Source: Marvinbryantia formatexigens (lineage in GTDB: Bacteria; Bacillota; Clostridia; Oscillospirales; Ruminococcaceae). Taken from it: DNA of 64,000 nucleotides. The DNA lies in NCBI GenBank assembly GCA_021771035.1, contig JAETPU010000005.1:124001-188000 (forward strand). The letters run 5' to 3'. Position 1 is the first letter of the stretch. Each line of letters begins with the position of its first letter. Shown here piece by piece: positions 51,197 to 60,175 of the stretch. The notes under the pieces are model-generated. The model made no database searches. It was not told the origin of the DNA and saw only the letters and a list, made by a program, of their open reading frames with translations. A program made the position numbers and the translations under genes.

Positions 51197-52369
51197 ATGA
51201 TTGATTTTGAGCACGATGAACAACTGATTGCAACCCATCTGGGAGATGATTACGGACGGTTCCTCAACTCCATTATTCCCCCGGTTTTTATGAACTCTCT
51301 CCATGTTTTGGACAGCATTGAGTCCTATACGGGCGCGGCTCCGGCCAGCCGCTATTTCTATGGCCGTGTTTCCAACCCCACAGTGGAAATTGTGGAGCAG
51401 AAAGTGGCAGCCATGGAGCATGGAAAATATGCCGTTGTGTTTGCCTCCGGTATGGCCGCCTCTGCCGCGGCCGTGATGACGGTGTGCAACCCGGGCGATC
51501 ATATCATCTGCGTGAAGAATTCCTATATCAAAGGCTTTATTGAAAAATTCTGTGTGAAAAAGCAGGGCATGACCGCTACCTTTGTGGGCGGAACCGATCT
51601 GCAGGAATTTGAGGATGCCGTGCGGCCCAACACCAAGCTGATTGTCATTGAATCCCCGGTTTCTCTCACCTTCTCCCTGCAGGATATCCGCGGCGTGGCG
51701 GCCATCGCCAAGAAAAACGGCATCAAAACCTATATTGACAACTCCTATTGTACCCCGATTTTCCAAAATCCGCTGGATTTGGGCATCGATATGGTGATGC
51801 ACACCGCCTCCAAATATTTGGGCGGGCACAGCGATATCATCGGCGGTGTCCTGGTCTCCAATGACGAGGAATTCATGAAGGAGATCCGGGATTTCCGCGG
51901 ATCCTATGGCGCAATTATCGGCCCTATGGAGGCCTGGCTCATGATGCGCGGAATGCGTACATTGGACGTAAGGCTCCAGCGCCACCAGGAAACCGCTTTG
52001 AAGGTTGCCCATTACCTGGAGGCAAACGATCATGTAAGCATTGTGCACTACCCGGGATTGGAGAGCCATCCCCAGTATGAACTGATGAAATCCCAGCAGC
52101 GCGGCAACTGCGGGCTCATGAGCTTTGAAATCGACACCAAGGACGATGAAGCGGTCTACAGTTTTGTGCGCGGCCTGAAGATCTTCCAAATCGGCGTCTC
52201 CTGGGGCGGCTTTGAGAGCTTGGTCTGCACACCCTTTATGCGCAGTAAGGATGAGCAGTCCGCGAAGGATCAGGGAGCAAACAGCCGGATGCTGGTGAGA
52301 ATTCACTGCGGCCTGGAGGGCGCGGACAATCTCATCGAGGATTTGGAAAACGGCTTCAAAAATATGTAA
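51197..52369 (+). CDS. Trans-sulfuration PLP enzyme (cystathionine/methionine gamma-lyase family)
   Basis: A 390-residue Cys/Met-metabolism PLP enzyme. The cofactor lysine is in MHTASKYLGGHSDIIGG; SRYFYGRVSNPTVEIVEQKVAAME is the N-terminal signature and YIDNSYCTPIFQNPLDLGID contains the Asp that pairs with the PLP ring. Members include cystathionine gamma-synthase, gamma- and beta-lyases and methionine gamma-lyase; sequence alone does not separate these here. Single gene between a consensus promoter and a strong terminator. Confidence 0.93.
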   Translation: MIDFEHDEQLIATHLGDDYGRFLNSIIPPVFMNSLHVLDSIESYTGAAPASRYFYGRVSNPTVEIVEQKVAAMEHGKYAVVFASGMAASAAAVMTVCNPGDHIICVKNSYIKGFIEKFCVKKQGMTATFVGGTDLQEFEDAVRPNTKLIVIESPVSLTFSLQDIRGVAAIAKKNGIKTYIDNSYCTPIFQNPLDLGIDMVMHTASKYLGGHSDIIGGVLVSNDEEFMKEIRDFRGSYGAIIGPMEAWLMMRGMRTLDVRLQRHQETALKVAHYLEANDHVSIVHYPGLESHPQYELMKSQQRGNCGLMSFEIDTKDDEAVYSFVRGLKIFQIGVSWGGFESLVCTPFMRSKDEQSAKDQGANSRMLVRIHCGLEGADNLIEDLENGFKNM

Positions 52370-52386
52370 TTCGGCGCGGTTCCATA

Positions 52387-52419
52387 CAAAAACCCGGATG
52401 CGTAGCATCCGGGTTTTTG
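52387..52419. terminator. Bidirectional terminator
   Basis: Perfect 15-base stem CAAAAACCCGGATGC (52387-52401) with GCATCCGGGTTTTTG (52405-52419); serves the PLP enzyme gene and the converging AraC gene. Confidence 0.92.
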
Positions 52420-52497
52420 TGGTTTGGCTTTAAAATATCCCCGGCACAAATTTATAAAAGGGGACACCCACAGAGTTCATATTTTAATTTTATGGAT

Positions 52498-53331
52498 TCA
52501 CCATTTGTTGAAGTGGGTATTGAAGTATACGTTTCGATAGGCGGTGGGGGAGCATGCGGTGTGGTACCGGAAAAAGTGGACGAATTGGTTTTCGTTCTGA
52601 AAGCCAAGGCGAGCGGAAATCTCCTTGACGGAGTAGGCGGTCACGCTCAATAGCTCCTGGGCCTGGCGGATGCGCTGGGCGCTGATATATTCCTTGAGAG
52701 TGACACCCAGCTGCTGTTTCATCAGCGTACTCAGGTAGTCCCTGTGATAGCCGAACTGCCGGGCTACCTCCAGGGCGCTCAAGGGCTCGTCTGAGTGCAC
52801 GCGGATATATTCCGCAATTTCCCCCACCAGGCGCCGCTGGGGCTGGCGTTCCTGGCGCTGCAGCCATCCGAGCTCCTGAATGAGCATCAGGCATAAAGCG
52901 TCGCAGGATTCAGGCGGATACCCCGGCGTGTTGGAGATGTGCACCAGCTGCTGCATCAGCAGGTGAAGCCGTGTATGCTCAGCGGTGCGCAGAAAGCAGA
53001 GCAGCTCAGGCTCCAAAGCCTCCAGGCGCTCCCCGGTGTCTGAAGTATCAGCCCCCAGGCGAAAGTGGGCCCAGTAAAAGGAGGTGTGTCCGGTGCTGGT
53101 CCGGGTGCCCTCATGCTGCCTTCCGGGGCGCAATAGCAGGATATCCCCTTTTTTGGCCTGCAGGGGGAGTCCATTTTCCTGCATGAAAATTTCTCCGCTG
53201 CGCACATAGAGAATCTCATAGGAATCGATGATACGGCGGCGGTGGATCCAGGGCTCCCGGGTTTCAAAGAGCCCGCAGGAACAGTAGGACAGCATAAGGG
53301 GGGAACTTGTTTGGGCATTCAGAAGGATCAT
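52498..53331 (-). CDS. AraC-family transcription regulator
   Basis: A 277-residue regulator: an N-terminal AraC-type cupin (YEILYVRSGEIFMQENGLPL, GDILLLRPGRQH) and two C-terminal helix-turn-helix motifs (LSALEVARQFGYHRDYLSTLMKQ and YSVKEISARLGFQNENQFVHFF). It is divergent from the GH127 gene and is the likely sugar-responsive activator of it. The ATG at 53331 is best by homology; a GTG five codons upstream and longer open frame lack support. Direct repeats AACTTGTTTG at 53304 and 53364 may be its sites. Confidence 0.88.
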   Translation of the reverse strand: MILLNAQTSSPLMLSYCSCGLFETREPWIHRRRIIDSYEILYVRSGEIFMQENGLPLQAKKGDILLLRPGRQHEGTRTSTGHTSFYWAHFRLGADTSDTGERLEALEPELLCFLRTAEHTRLHLLMQQLVHISNTPGYPPESCDALCLMLIQELGWLQRQERQPQRRLVGEIAEYIRVHSDEPLSALEVARQFGYHRDYLSTLMKQQLGVTLKEYISAQRIRQAQELLSVTAYSVKEISARLGFQNENQFVHFFRYHTACSPTAYRNVYFNTHFNKW

Positions 53332-53373
53332 CTCGGATTTTCTCACTTCCTCTGTGTTTTTGCAACTTGTTTG
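53304..53373. promoter_or_regulatory. Pair of direct repeats, candidate AraC sites
   Basis: AACTTGTTTG occurs at 53304-53313 (inside the first codons of the regulator) and at 53364-53373 (over the -35 of the GH127 promoter), exactly 60 bases apart, that is, nearly on the same helical face. Confidence 0.45.
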
Positions 53374-53395
53374 TGTCGTCCTCTCTGAGTATAGT
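53367..53395 (+). promoter_or_regulatory. Promoter of the GH127 gene
   Basis: TTGTTT (53367-53372), 17-base spacer, TATAGT (53390-53395), 70 bases before the start. The -35 is within the second AACTTGTTTG repeat, which suits an activator. Confidence 0.55.
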
Positions 53396-53464
53396 AATAG
53401 CATAAGCAGTGCGATTTCGCAAGAAAATACCGGGAAAACTTCCAGGAAAGAGAGGAGAACCTCC

Positions 53465-55363
53465 ATGAAACCATTGACCACCCTCAAGGCGGTGCCCTTT
53501 GAGGCCACAAAGATTGAACACGGATTTTGGCATGATCTCCAGCAGCTGGATGCCGATGTCTCCATTTGGAGCATCTATGAGCAGTTTCAGGAAACCGGGC
53601 GTTTTGACGCCATGAACTGCCACTGGGAGGAGGGGAAGGGCCCCAAGCCCCATATTTTCTGGGATTCGGATATTGCCAAGTGGTGCGAAAGCGCGGCTTA
53701 CCTGCTGGTGCGCTGCAGGGATCCAAGGCTGGAAGAGATTGTGGATGAGGTGGTGGGGGCTATCCGCGAACACCAGCAGCCGGACGGATATTTTAACTCC
53801 TACTATCTGGCGGTAGAGCCCCAAAACCGCTTCACCCAGCGTATGAACCATGAGCTGTACTGCCTGGGGCATTGGATTGAGGCCGCCGTGGCCTATGATA
53901 AAGCCACGGGGAAGGGGGAGTTCCTGGCTTTCGTGGAACGGTATGTCCGCCTGGTGGACCGTGTTTTCCGCCAGGAGCACTCCGCCGCGTTTGTAACGCC
54001 GGGCCATGAGGAAATTGAACTGGCCCTCATGAAGCTGTACCGCCACACCGGGAAGGAACAGTACCGGGAGCTGTGCCTTTATTTCCTGGATCACCGCGGC
54101 GAGGATCCCGATGAGCAGAACGCAGACTGGATCAACCGCCTGTATGCCCAGGATTTTCTTCCCGTGCGCCAGCAGCGCACCGCCGAGGGCCACGCCGTGC
54201 GGGCTATGTACCTCTACTGCGGGATGGCGGACGCCGCCTATTCCTGCGGGGACGAGGCTATGGCGCAGGCCTGCCGGGCCCTGTTCGAAAACGCTGTGGG
54301 CAGGCGGATGTACATCACGGGCGGAATCGGATCCTCCAGCGTGGGCGAGGCCTTCACCGTGGACTATGACCTGCCGAACCGCGAGGCCTATTCCGAGAGC
54401 TGCGCCGCCATCGGCCTTGCGCTGTTTGCGCGCCGGATGCAGCTGCTGGACAGGGATTCCCGGTACGCGGACGTAATTGAGCGCATTTTGTATAACGGCT
54501 TTCGTTCCAGTATGTCCCTGGACGGCACGGCCTTTTTCTATGAAAATCCCCTGGAAATCCTCCCGCAGTTTAACCATAAGGATACCTCTGTGCGTCAGAG
54601 GCAAAAGACCCGCTATCCGGATACCCAGCGCAAGCGGGTGTTTGACTGTTCCTGCTGCCCGCCCAACATCACCCGCCTGATTGCCAGCGTTGGAGATTTC
54701 CTGTATACCTATGAAGAATCTCCAAAAACCGTCTATGTCCACCAGTACCTGGACAGCTCCACCCGGTTTGCCATGGCCGGAGTGCCGGTGGAGTTGAAGC
54801 AGACCACCCGGTATCCCGCGGATGGTGTTGTTTCACTGACGGTATCGTCCCCGGAGCCGCTTGGCCTGGCGCTGCGGATCCCGGGCTGGTGCCGGGGAGA
54901 GGCCGACCTTTCAGTGGACGGCGTGCCCCAGCAGCTGCAGATGAAAAACGGATATGCGGCGGTGGAGCTCACCGGCGGCACGCACCAGATCACCCTTGCC
55001 TTTGCTATGGCTCCGCAGCTGGTGGAGTGCTCGCCCCATGTGGCGGCCAATGCCGGCCGGGCGGCGCTCACTTTGGGCCCGGTGGTGTACTGCCTGGAGG
55101 GCGTGGACAACGGAGAGGACTTGCGGGAGCTGGCAATTCTCAGGGATACCGATTATGAAATCAGCTACTCCCAGGAATGGGGCTGCAATCTCATCCAGGC
55201 GTCCGGCGTGCGCCGGAATGCAGAGGCCTTTGAACAGGCGGGAGAGCTGTACCACCTGCTGGGAAGCTCTCCCTATCTCCGGCAGGAACTGCGTTTTATT
55301 CCCTACTATGCCTTCGCCAACCGGGGTGAAACTGAAATGGTGGTGTGGATTCAGGTGCGGTAA
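53465..55363 (+). CDS. GH127 beta-L-arabinofuranosidase
   Basis: A 632-residue glycoside hydrolase family 127 enzyme. The (alpha/alpha)6 barrel has the zinc-cysteine site: Glu311 and Cys313 in SESCAAIG and Cys397/Cys398 in the FDCSCCPPN motif, where one cysteine is the nucleophile in the family. C-terminal beta-sandwich domains follow. It removes terminal beta-L-arabinofuranose from plant glycoproteins or glycans. The absence of a signal peptide suggests it acts on imported oligosaccharides. AGAGAGGAG precedes the ATG at 53465. Partnered with the divergent AraC regulator. Confidence 0.93.
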   Translation: MKPLTTLKAVPFEATKIEHGFWHDLQQLDADVSIWSIYEQFQETGRFDAMNCHWEEGKGPKPHIFWDSDIAKWCESAAYLLVRCRDPRLEEIVDEVVGAIREHQQPDGYFNSYYLAVEPQNRFTQRMNHELYCLGHWIEAAVAYDKATGKGEFLAFVERYVRLVDRVFRQEHSAAFVTPGHEEIELALMKLYRHTGKEQYRELCLYFLDHRGEDPDEQNADWINRLYAQDFLPVRQQRTAEGHAVRAMYLYCGMADAAYSCGDEAMAQACRALFENAVGRRMYITGGIGSSSVGEAFTVDYDLPNREAYSESCAAIGLALFARRMQLLDRDSRYADVIERILYNGFRSSMSLDGTAFFYENPLEILPQFNHKDTSVRQRQKTRYPDTQRKRVFDCSCCPPNITRLIASVGDFLYTYEESPKTVYVHQYLDSSTRFAMAGVPVELKQTTRYPADGVVSLTVSSPEPLGLALRIPGWCRGEADLSVDGVPQQLQMKNGYAAVELTGGTHQITLAFAMAPQLVECSPHVAANAGRAALTLGPVVYCLEGVDNGEDLRELAILRDTDYEISYSQEWGCNLIQASGVRRNAEAFEQAGELYHLLGSSPYLRQELRFIPYYAFANRGETEMVVWIQVR

Positions 55364-56031
55364 GGTGCGGCGCTGCCGATTCTGCTGTACGCCCGCCGCC
55401 GCAGCCTCTTGCTTGGCGGATTTGGCCCCACCTGCCAATGGAAGGATCTCCTGGAACTTTTACGGAGATGTTCTGAGCCTATCCTGAAAAATGCGGCCCC
55501 TGTCATGCCGTTTTTTCCATATGAAAATGCCCCGCTCTATCATCCAGATAGGGCGGGGCATTTGGTATTGGTTACTGAACCCCCAGCTCTGCCGGAGGAG
55601 GTGTCTCGTAAAAAGCGTTAGCTTCAAGAGACGAGCGCAGCGAGATGCTGAAAACAAGCTGGAAAATTAGAAAACGCTCCGTTCGGCAGTGAAATGCCTG
55701 TTTACGGGCGGTAGGACAAGTCATGCAAACGATAGTTTTTCAATGCGTCTTTAGAAACTAGCCGGTATGGCCTTCTGGGGTTTGATCAAGCCGCCGGCTT
55801 AGCTGATGGTCATGACTGTCTAATCGATAAGCTTGGGATGAATAGCGGGGCCGAACCTTTCAGGGCCAAACGCACTTCTGCCGCGGGATACCCGAACGCT
55901 CCCGCAGCGCACTCCGCCGTTTTTGGGGGAGCCGGCCGGAAAACCATGGCTGCCGTGGCTCCGGTCAAGGTCCCGCAGGCACGCCTCTTCACACACCGGC
56001 CGCACAGACGGCAGGTTTCTAAGGAGAACCT
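55364..56031. other. 0.67 kb gap after GH127
   Basis: Holds the GH127 terminator at 55525-55563. The 55600-55830 stretch has compositional oddities and short inverted repeats (GTCTC/GAGAC near 55602-55632) but no gene or element I recognise. Confidence 0.5.
55525..55563 (+). terminator. Terminator of the GH127 gene
   Basis: Stem AAATGCCCCGCTCTATC (55525-55541) with GATAGGGCGGGGCATTT (55547-55563), one mismatch; T-run is short but A/T ends make it bidirectional. Confidence 0.75.
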
Positions 56032-56499
56032 TTACTGATCGCCCTTGAGGGATTCCAATTCCACCAAAAATGAGTGGATATCCTGGAAATCCCGGTAGAC
56101 AGAGGCAAAGCGGATATAAGCCACCTGATCCAGATCCCGCAGTCGCTTGAGAGCCATTTCGCCAATCTGTGTAGAGGTAACCTCCCGCTGCAGGGCATTT
56201 TGGAAGTGGGATTCAATCTCATCCACCATGTTCTCCAGCTGCGGCAGGGAGACCGGACGTTTTTCGCAGGCGCGCAATAGGCCGTTGAGCAGCTTGGTGC
56301 GGTTGAACATCTCGTGGGTCCCGTTCTTTTTTATTACCATCAGCGGAAGCATCTCCACCACCTCATAGGTGGTGAACCGCTTGGAACACTTCAGGCATTC
56401 CCGCCTTCTGCGGATTTTCCCGCCCTCTTCCGCAGGCCGGGAATCAATTACTTTACTTTCCAAATAACCGCAAAATGGACATTTCATCGTCAGAACCAT
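56032..56499 (-). CDS. nrdR: Transcriptional repressor NrdR
   Basis: A 155-residue NrdR, the nucleotide-sensing repressor of ribonucleotide reductase genes. The zinc ribbon is CPFCGY...CLKC with the RRRR basic patch, and an ATP-cone domain ([31 protein letters not shown]) follows. Family starts usually fall at the ATG at 56487 (MKCPFCG); the ATG at 56499 is given because an AGGTG lies eight bases before it. That box sits in the loop of a perfect hairpin (56501-56520). Promoter at 56670-56698. Confidence 0.93.
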   Translation of the reverse strand: MVLTMKCPFCGYLESKVIDSRPAEEGGKIRRRRECLKCSKRFTTYEVVEMLPLMVIKKNGTHEMFNRTKLLNGLLRACEKRPVSLPQLENMVDEIESHFQNALQREVTSTQIGEMALKRLRDLDQVAYIRFASVYRDFQDIHSFLVELESLKGDQ

Positions 56500-56500
56500 G

Positions 56501-56520
56501 GCTTTCGCACCTGCGAAAGC
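56501..56520 (-). promoter_or_regulatory. Hairpin over the nrdR ribosome site
   Basis: GCTTTCGC (56501-56508) pairs with GCGAAAGC (56513-56520) around a four-base loop; on the mRNA the loop is AGGT, the Shine-Dalgarno-like box, one base before the ATG region. A second box, AAAGGAA, lies just 5' of the stem. Access to the start may be controlled. Confidence 0.5.
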
Positions 56521-56669
56521 ATTCCTTTCCTATGGAGTTGAGAACAATTTGAAAATACAGGCACACCGCCGTGGACAGTGGACAGACTGTGCCATATCGA
56601 AAACGAAAACAGAAGTTTGCACATCAATTCGAACAAAGAAGAAAATACAGATTGTATACTCTTTTTGGT

Positions 56670-56698
56670 AGTATACCATGCAGAGTGTGGAAAAACAA
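56670..56698 (-). promoter_or_regulatory. Promoter of nrdR
   Basis: Minus strand TTGTTT (56693-56698), 17-base spacer with a TGG extended -10, TATACT (56670-56675). The leader is about 170 bases. Confidence 0.6.
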
Positions 56699-56732
56699 GG
56701 GGAAGCTGGCGAAAACAACCGAATTTTTGGAT

Positions 56733-57536
56733 TTAGTTTTGTACGGATTCAATGATGTTGGATAAAAACCGCCAGGATTCTACCAAATCCTGCGGACTGC
56801 CGAAACTCTTGGAATATAATTCGATCATCAGGGTGTCCACGCCGCCCAGCCCATCCAGCTGGGAGAGGATTTTTATAAAATCCAAAGTACCGGCCCCTGG
56901 CGCTAGGCAGTCGCTGTCCGGGGAATTGTCGCTGATGTGGATATGCTTCAGGCAGCTGCCCATGGCGTTTAGCATCTGGGAAATTTCCATCCCGGAGCGC
57001 AGCGCCTGCTTAAAGTCCGCTGTAAAGGCAATTTCATCGTGCAGCTCCCGGCGCAGGGCGCGGATAAAGTCCAGACTGCTGCACCTGGTGCGCGGCACAT
57101 TCTCCTGGCAGACCGTGACGCCGAACTGCTGGCCCAGGTTGTTGAGAATCCGGTAGCGCTCGGCATAGGTCTCGATACTGCAGGTCCCTTTCAGGCGGTC
57201 GCCATGGAATACCATCACATGGGCTCCAAGCTGCTGGGCCGCGTCAAAGATACGGCGGTATAATTCCAATCCGTCCTCAAGGCGTCCGGGATACTCGCTG
57301 AAAAAGAAAAGATATTCCCACTCCGAGGTAAAGGGGTGGATGGACGGCACCTGCATTCCGTAAGTATCTAAAATTCCCCGGAGTTCCCGCAGGGCGTCAG
57401 GGGAAAATTCCGAAAAGGTGTTGAAAAACACCTCGCAGCAGTTTATCCCGTTTTCTCCCAATAGCCGCAGGCTCTGCGCCAGGGGCATGGGATAAAAGCA
57501 GGCTGACGATACGCCGGCTTGCATTTGTTTTTTCAT
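56733..57536 (-). CDS. Sugar phosphate isomerase/epimerase-like TIM-barrel protein
   Basis: A 267-residue xylose-isomerase-like TIM barrel (AP-endonuclease 2 family). Likely metal-site residues are the Glu in VCQENVPR, His in GAHVMVFHGDRL, the Asp/His of HIHISDNS and Glu in MIELYSKSF. Members isomerise or epimerise sugars, or act on DNA (endonuclease IV); the sequence fits the sugar group better. The ATG at 57536 follows an AGGAGGG box. Substrate unknown. Confidence 0.82.
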   Translation of the reverse strand: MKKQMQAGVSSACFYPMPLAQSLRLLGENGINCCEVFFNTFSEFSPDALRELRGILDTYGMQVPSIHPFTSEWEYLFFFSEYPGRLEDGLELYRRIFDAAQQLGAHVMVFHGDRLKGTCSIETYAERYRILNNLGQQFGVTVCQENVPRTRCSSLDFIRALRRELHDEIAFTADFKQALRSGMEISQMLNAMGSCLKHIHISDNSPDSDCLAPGAGTLDFIKILSQLDGLGGVDTLMIELYSKSFGSPQDLVESWRFLSNIIESVQN

Positions 57537-57704
57537 GGAAGAACCCTCCTGTGGTGGCAATTATTTTCACTTGCCTGCTATGCGGCGCCAATGGTATCCT
57601 AAAGCTGTATCAACGGGACAGCTCCGGACGCAGGCATTGCCGCAAAGGGCGGATGTGGGTGAAAGCGGGCTTTGGGCTGTCCGGGTTTAAGGAGGTAACG
57701 CCAG

Positions 57705-57956
57705 ATGGATAAAATACACTTGCAGTTGGGGCGCCTCAACGCCTTTTCCCGCTATCTTCTGGGTTGGGTTTTGCCCGGGGCCTGCGCCGCCTTTTTTGCG
57801 GCCTGTGTCCTGCGGATAATAGGGCTGTGGGAGGTTTCCCTCTTTTTCACCGCGGCAAAGGCTTCTGAGGTTTTGTGGGAATTCGGTTTCGCGTATATGA
57901 TTGCCCTGATGGCCGCTTCCGGCATTTGCGAATGGCTTCTGAGGCGCTCCCGGTAG
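57705..57956 (+). CDS. Small two-helix membrane protein
   Basis: An 83-residue protein, MDKIHLQLGRLNAFSRYLLG onward, with two predicted membrane segments (about 19-43 and 61-76) and a basic end (LLRRSR). A perfect AAGGAGG box stands nine bases before the ATG. No family recognised; small proteins of this shape often act as membrane partners of larger ones. Confidence 0.65.
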   Translation: MDKIHLQLGRLNAFSRYLLGWVLPGACAAFFAACVLRIIGLWEVSLFFTAAKASEVLWEFGFAYMIALMAASGICEWLLRRSR

Positions 57957-58563
57957 CGCCGGGAACAGGCGGTCTAAGGGGAAAGAACCCTTTGGGGGCC
58001 GGAGCCTCTTTCGCCGGGGATGTCTCCCCGGAAAGGACAGATTTCCCCGGCCCGGGCTGCCGGTGATCCCCTGGCTGCTGCACGGGACAGTATCCCTCCG
58101 CTGCCGGTTGGGCTTGCCCGGTATCCTGAAAACCAGCTTGCCGCCCTGGCACTTGCGTGCTGCGGGCCCGTGGTGTGCGGGATTTCGCCCGTCCCTGATA
58201 ACCGTCCGCGGTGCTTGGAAGCTATGCGGTGCCCGATAGGAAGAATTTGGGTGTATATGAGAACTATTTATGAGGTAAAATCCTGCCGGCCCTGGGCTCG
58301 GCGGGATTTTCTGCCTTCTATTATAACGGATCTGGGGGAAGGGTTCCAGAACCAGCTGAAAAATAACCGCATTTTGAGCGCTGGGTTTAAAGGGGGAACC
58401 CGGCGCAATCTCCGGCAGGCATTCGGGAGACGCACCGGCCCCCGGGCCGGCGGGATAGTATGGAATAATTTTACTGTCACTGGCATAAACTGTACTCCAG
58501 CTGCCAATAGTGAAGACAACCGTATCCACAAGGCGTTTTGACATCGACGGCAGGAGGATTGAA
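57957..58563. other. 0.6 kb gap before the DUF2508 gene
   Basis: Contains a stem-loop at 58277-58310 that may be a terminator. The sequence before it is GC-rich with no gene seen. Confidence 0.45.
58277..58310. terminator. Possible bidirectional terminator
   Basis: AAAATCCTGCCG (58277-58288) pairs with CGGCGGGATTTT (58299-58310), one wobble pair, with A and T ends; 320 bases beyond the small membrane protein. Confidence 0.5.
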
Positions 58564-58917
58564 ATGGAACATATACTCAAGAAGAGCATCGCCATCCCGG
58601 CCCTCAGGCTCAGGGACAGCCTGAGCGGGGCAAAACAGAGCGAATCAGCCGGGGAAAATCAAACGATCTTGGAAAAAATCCGGGGCGTGCGCCGGGAATT
58701 GGCGCGCCAGCAGCAGGAATTTGACCGGGTTGTGGACAACGACCTGGTGGAGAGCTGTATCTACCGGATTCTGGCGTTAGAGAGCGAATACCGGTATCTG
58801 CTGGGGCTGGCCCGGCGGCGCGGCGTAAAGCTGGATAACCTGGGCAGGGCGTCCGGGCGTTTGCAGGCACGGCAGGAATACCCACCGCGTACCTGCGGGC
58901 TTTCATCAGGATTGTGA
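58564..58917 (+). CDS. DUF2508 (YaaL-like) protein
   Basis: A 117-residue protein with the YaaL/DUF2508 core DNDLVESCIYRILALESEYRYLLGLARRRG in its middle, a highly helical, charged domain. In Bacilli yaaL lies beside bofA, and here it does as well, only 30 bases away. Function unknown. The start at 58564 follows an AGGAGG box; the N-terminal 40 residues and the C-terminal extension after 100 are not part of the usual 75-residue protein. Confidence 0.8.
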   Translation: MEHILKKSIAIPALRLRDSLSGAKQSESAGENQTILEKIRGVRRELARQQQEFDRVVDNDLVESCIYRILALESEYRYLLGLARRRGVKLDNLGRASGRLQARQEYPPRTCGLSSGL

Positions 58918-58947
58918 CATCATGGATTGACAAGGGAGAGGACAGAA

Positions 58948-59196
58948 GTGGGACAGACAATTTGGATCGTCATTATGGTTATGCTGTTTTTGCTGATGAT
59001 GGGGCTGTACCGGAACCTTCGGCATCCCGGCAGGACGGCGCTGCTGGGCGTCTGCAGCGGAACCGCGGGGCTGCTGGGGGTGCATGTGCTGGGGATTGGC
59101 CTGGCGGTCAACGGATATACCCTATTTTTTAGTTGCGTACTGGGGCTTCCAGGTGTTATTATGATGCTGGTGTTAAAACTGATCCTGCAGCTGTAG
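58948..59196 (+). CDS. bofA: BofA-family sporulation membrane protein
   Basis: An 82-residue BofA: three membrane helices, ending in GYTLFFSCVLGLPGVIMMLVLKLI, the conserved segment of the family. In B. subtilis BofA holds the SpoIVFB protease inactive and delays pro-sigma-K cleavage in the mother cell. A GTG at 58948 is used, six bases after GGGAGAGG; the TTG earlier in frame sits on that box. Pairs with DUF2508, as in Bacillus. Confidence 0.88.
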   Translation: MGQTIWIVIMVMLFLLMMGLYRNLRHPGRTALLGVCSGTAGLLGVHVLGIGLAVNGYTLFFSCVLGLPGVIMMLVLKLILQL

Positions 59197-59356
59197 TGCT
59201 GGCCGGCATTGGGAATTTGCGGCAATATTTGCACAGCCGGGGCGGAGGGTTTCCGCCCCTTTTTTGCGGTTGGCGCCGTTTGTGAAGCGCAGCGCGGCAG
59301 GCCTGGGCCCGGGCAGTACCCGGGACATCAATACAAAATCGGGAAGGGTTGATAGG

Positions 59357-59806
59357 ATGCCGCATCAGATAACTCAGAAGTGGCTGCGCTATAGCGGCGA
59401 TGCCTTTGAGGACTTGGCCGACGCCTACTGGGTGCGCCAGCAGGTGTTTGTGGACGAGCAGGGCTTCAAGGAGGAATTTGACGAAACGGATAAAATTGCT
59501 CACCATGTGGTTCTCTGCCTGCATGGACGCCCCGCCGCCACCGGCAGGCTGTTCTGTACGCCGGACGGCTGGGTGATAGGCCGGGTTGCCGTGCAAAAGG
59601 ATTCCCGCGGCCTGGGGCTCGGGCTCAAAGTGATGCAGGCCCTGGAGGAGCGCGCCTGGCAGCTTGGGGCCGGGGAAATCCGCCTGATGGCGCAGGAGCG
59701 CGCCCGGGGATTCTATGAGCGGGCCGGCTATCGGGATACCGGCGTTCACTGCATGGAGGAGGGCTGTCCCCATGTTTGGATGCGAAAAGAGCTGTCCGCA
59801 AGCTGA
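59357..59806 (+). CDS. GNAT-family acetyltransferase (ElaA/YjcF-like)
   Basis: A 149-residue acetyltransferase of the ElaA/YjcF type: VRQQVFVDEQGFKEEFDETD is the typical start, ATGRLFCT and the acetyl-CoA site VQKDSRGLGLGLKVMQALEE follow, and RARGFYERAGYRDTG ends the fold. Substrate unknown; YjcF-like proteins have been tied to small-molecule acetylation. The start at 59357 has GGAAGGG nearby. Single gene. Confidence 0.85.
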   Translation: MPHQITQKWLRYSGDAFEDLADAYWVRQQVFVDEQGFKEEFDETDKIAHHVVLCLHGRPAATGRLFCTPDGWVIGRVAVQKDSRGLGLGLKVMQALEERAWQLGAGEIRLMAQERARGFYERAGYRDTGVHCMEEGCPHVWMRKELSAS

Positions 59807-60175
59807 TGAAATTCCCCCTTCTGGGAAGAAAACTCCCGGAAATTGAGCCGCCCCGCGGGAATCAGACAAACTTTTCGCGAAAAAGATTTAAAGTTTTGTA
59901 AAGAAAAGCCTGGTTTTTCATGTATAATAGAATAAAAGGCATTTGTTTTATGGGAGCCTATTCAAAAGGCACAACAGCCCAGTAGGCTCCCTTAACTGGG
60001 GACGTGCCGCCGGCAGCGGATCCGGAGCCCATAAGGGCTTTTGGTTCCTAGCGGCAGGCATCGCCCAAAGCGGCTTTTCGATGGCCAGCCGTCGGGGCCG
60101 GGGCAAAACACGCGACAATATTTTTGTACTGATAGACGAAAGCCGGTTTGAGGCCGGGGTGAGGAGGAACGCGCT
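59807..60175. other. Upstream region of the two-component genes
   Basis: Contains TATAAT at 59923-59928 without a fair -35 at 16-18 bases, as expected for an activator-dependent promoter, then a 240-base leader to the response regulator. Confidence 0.45.
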
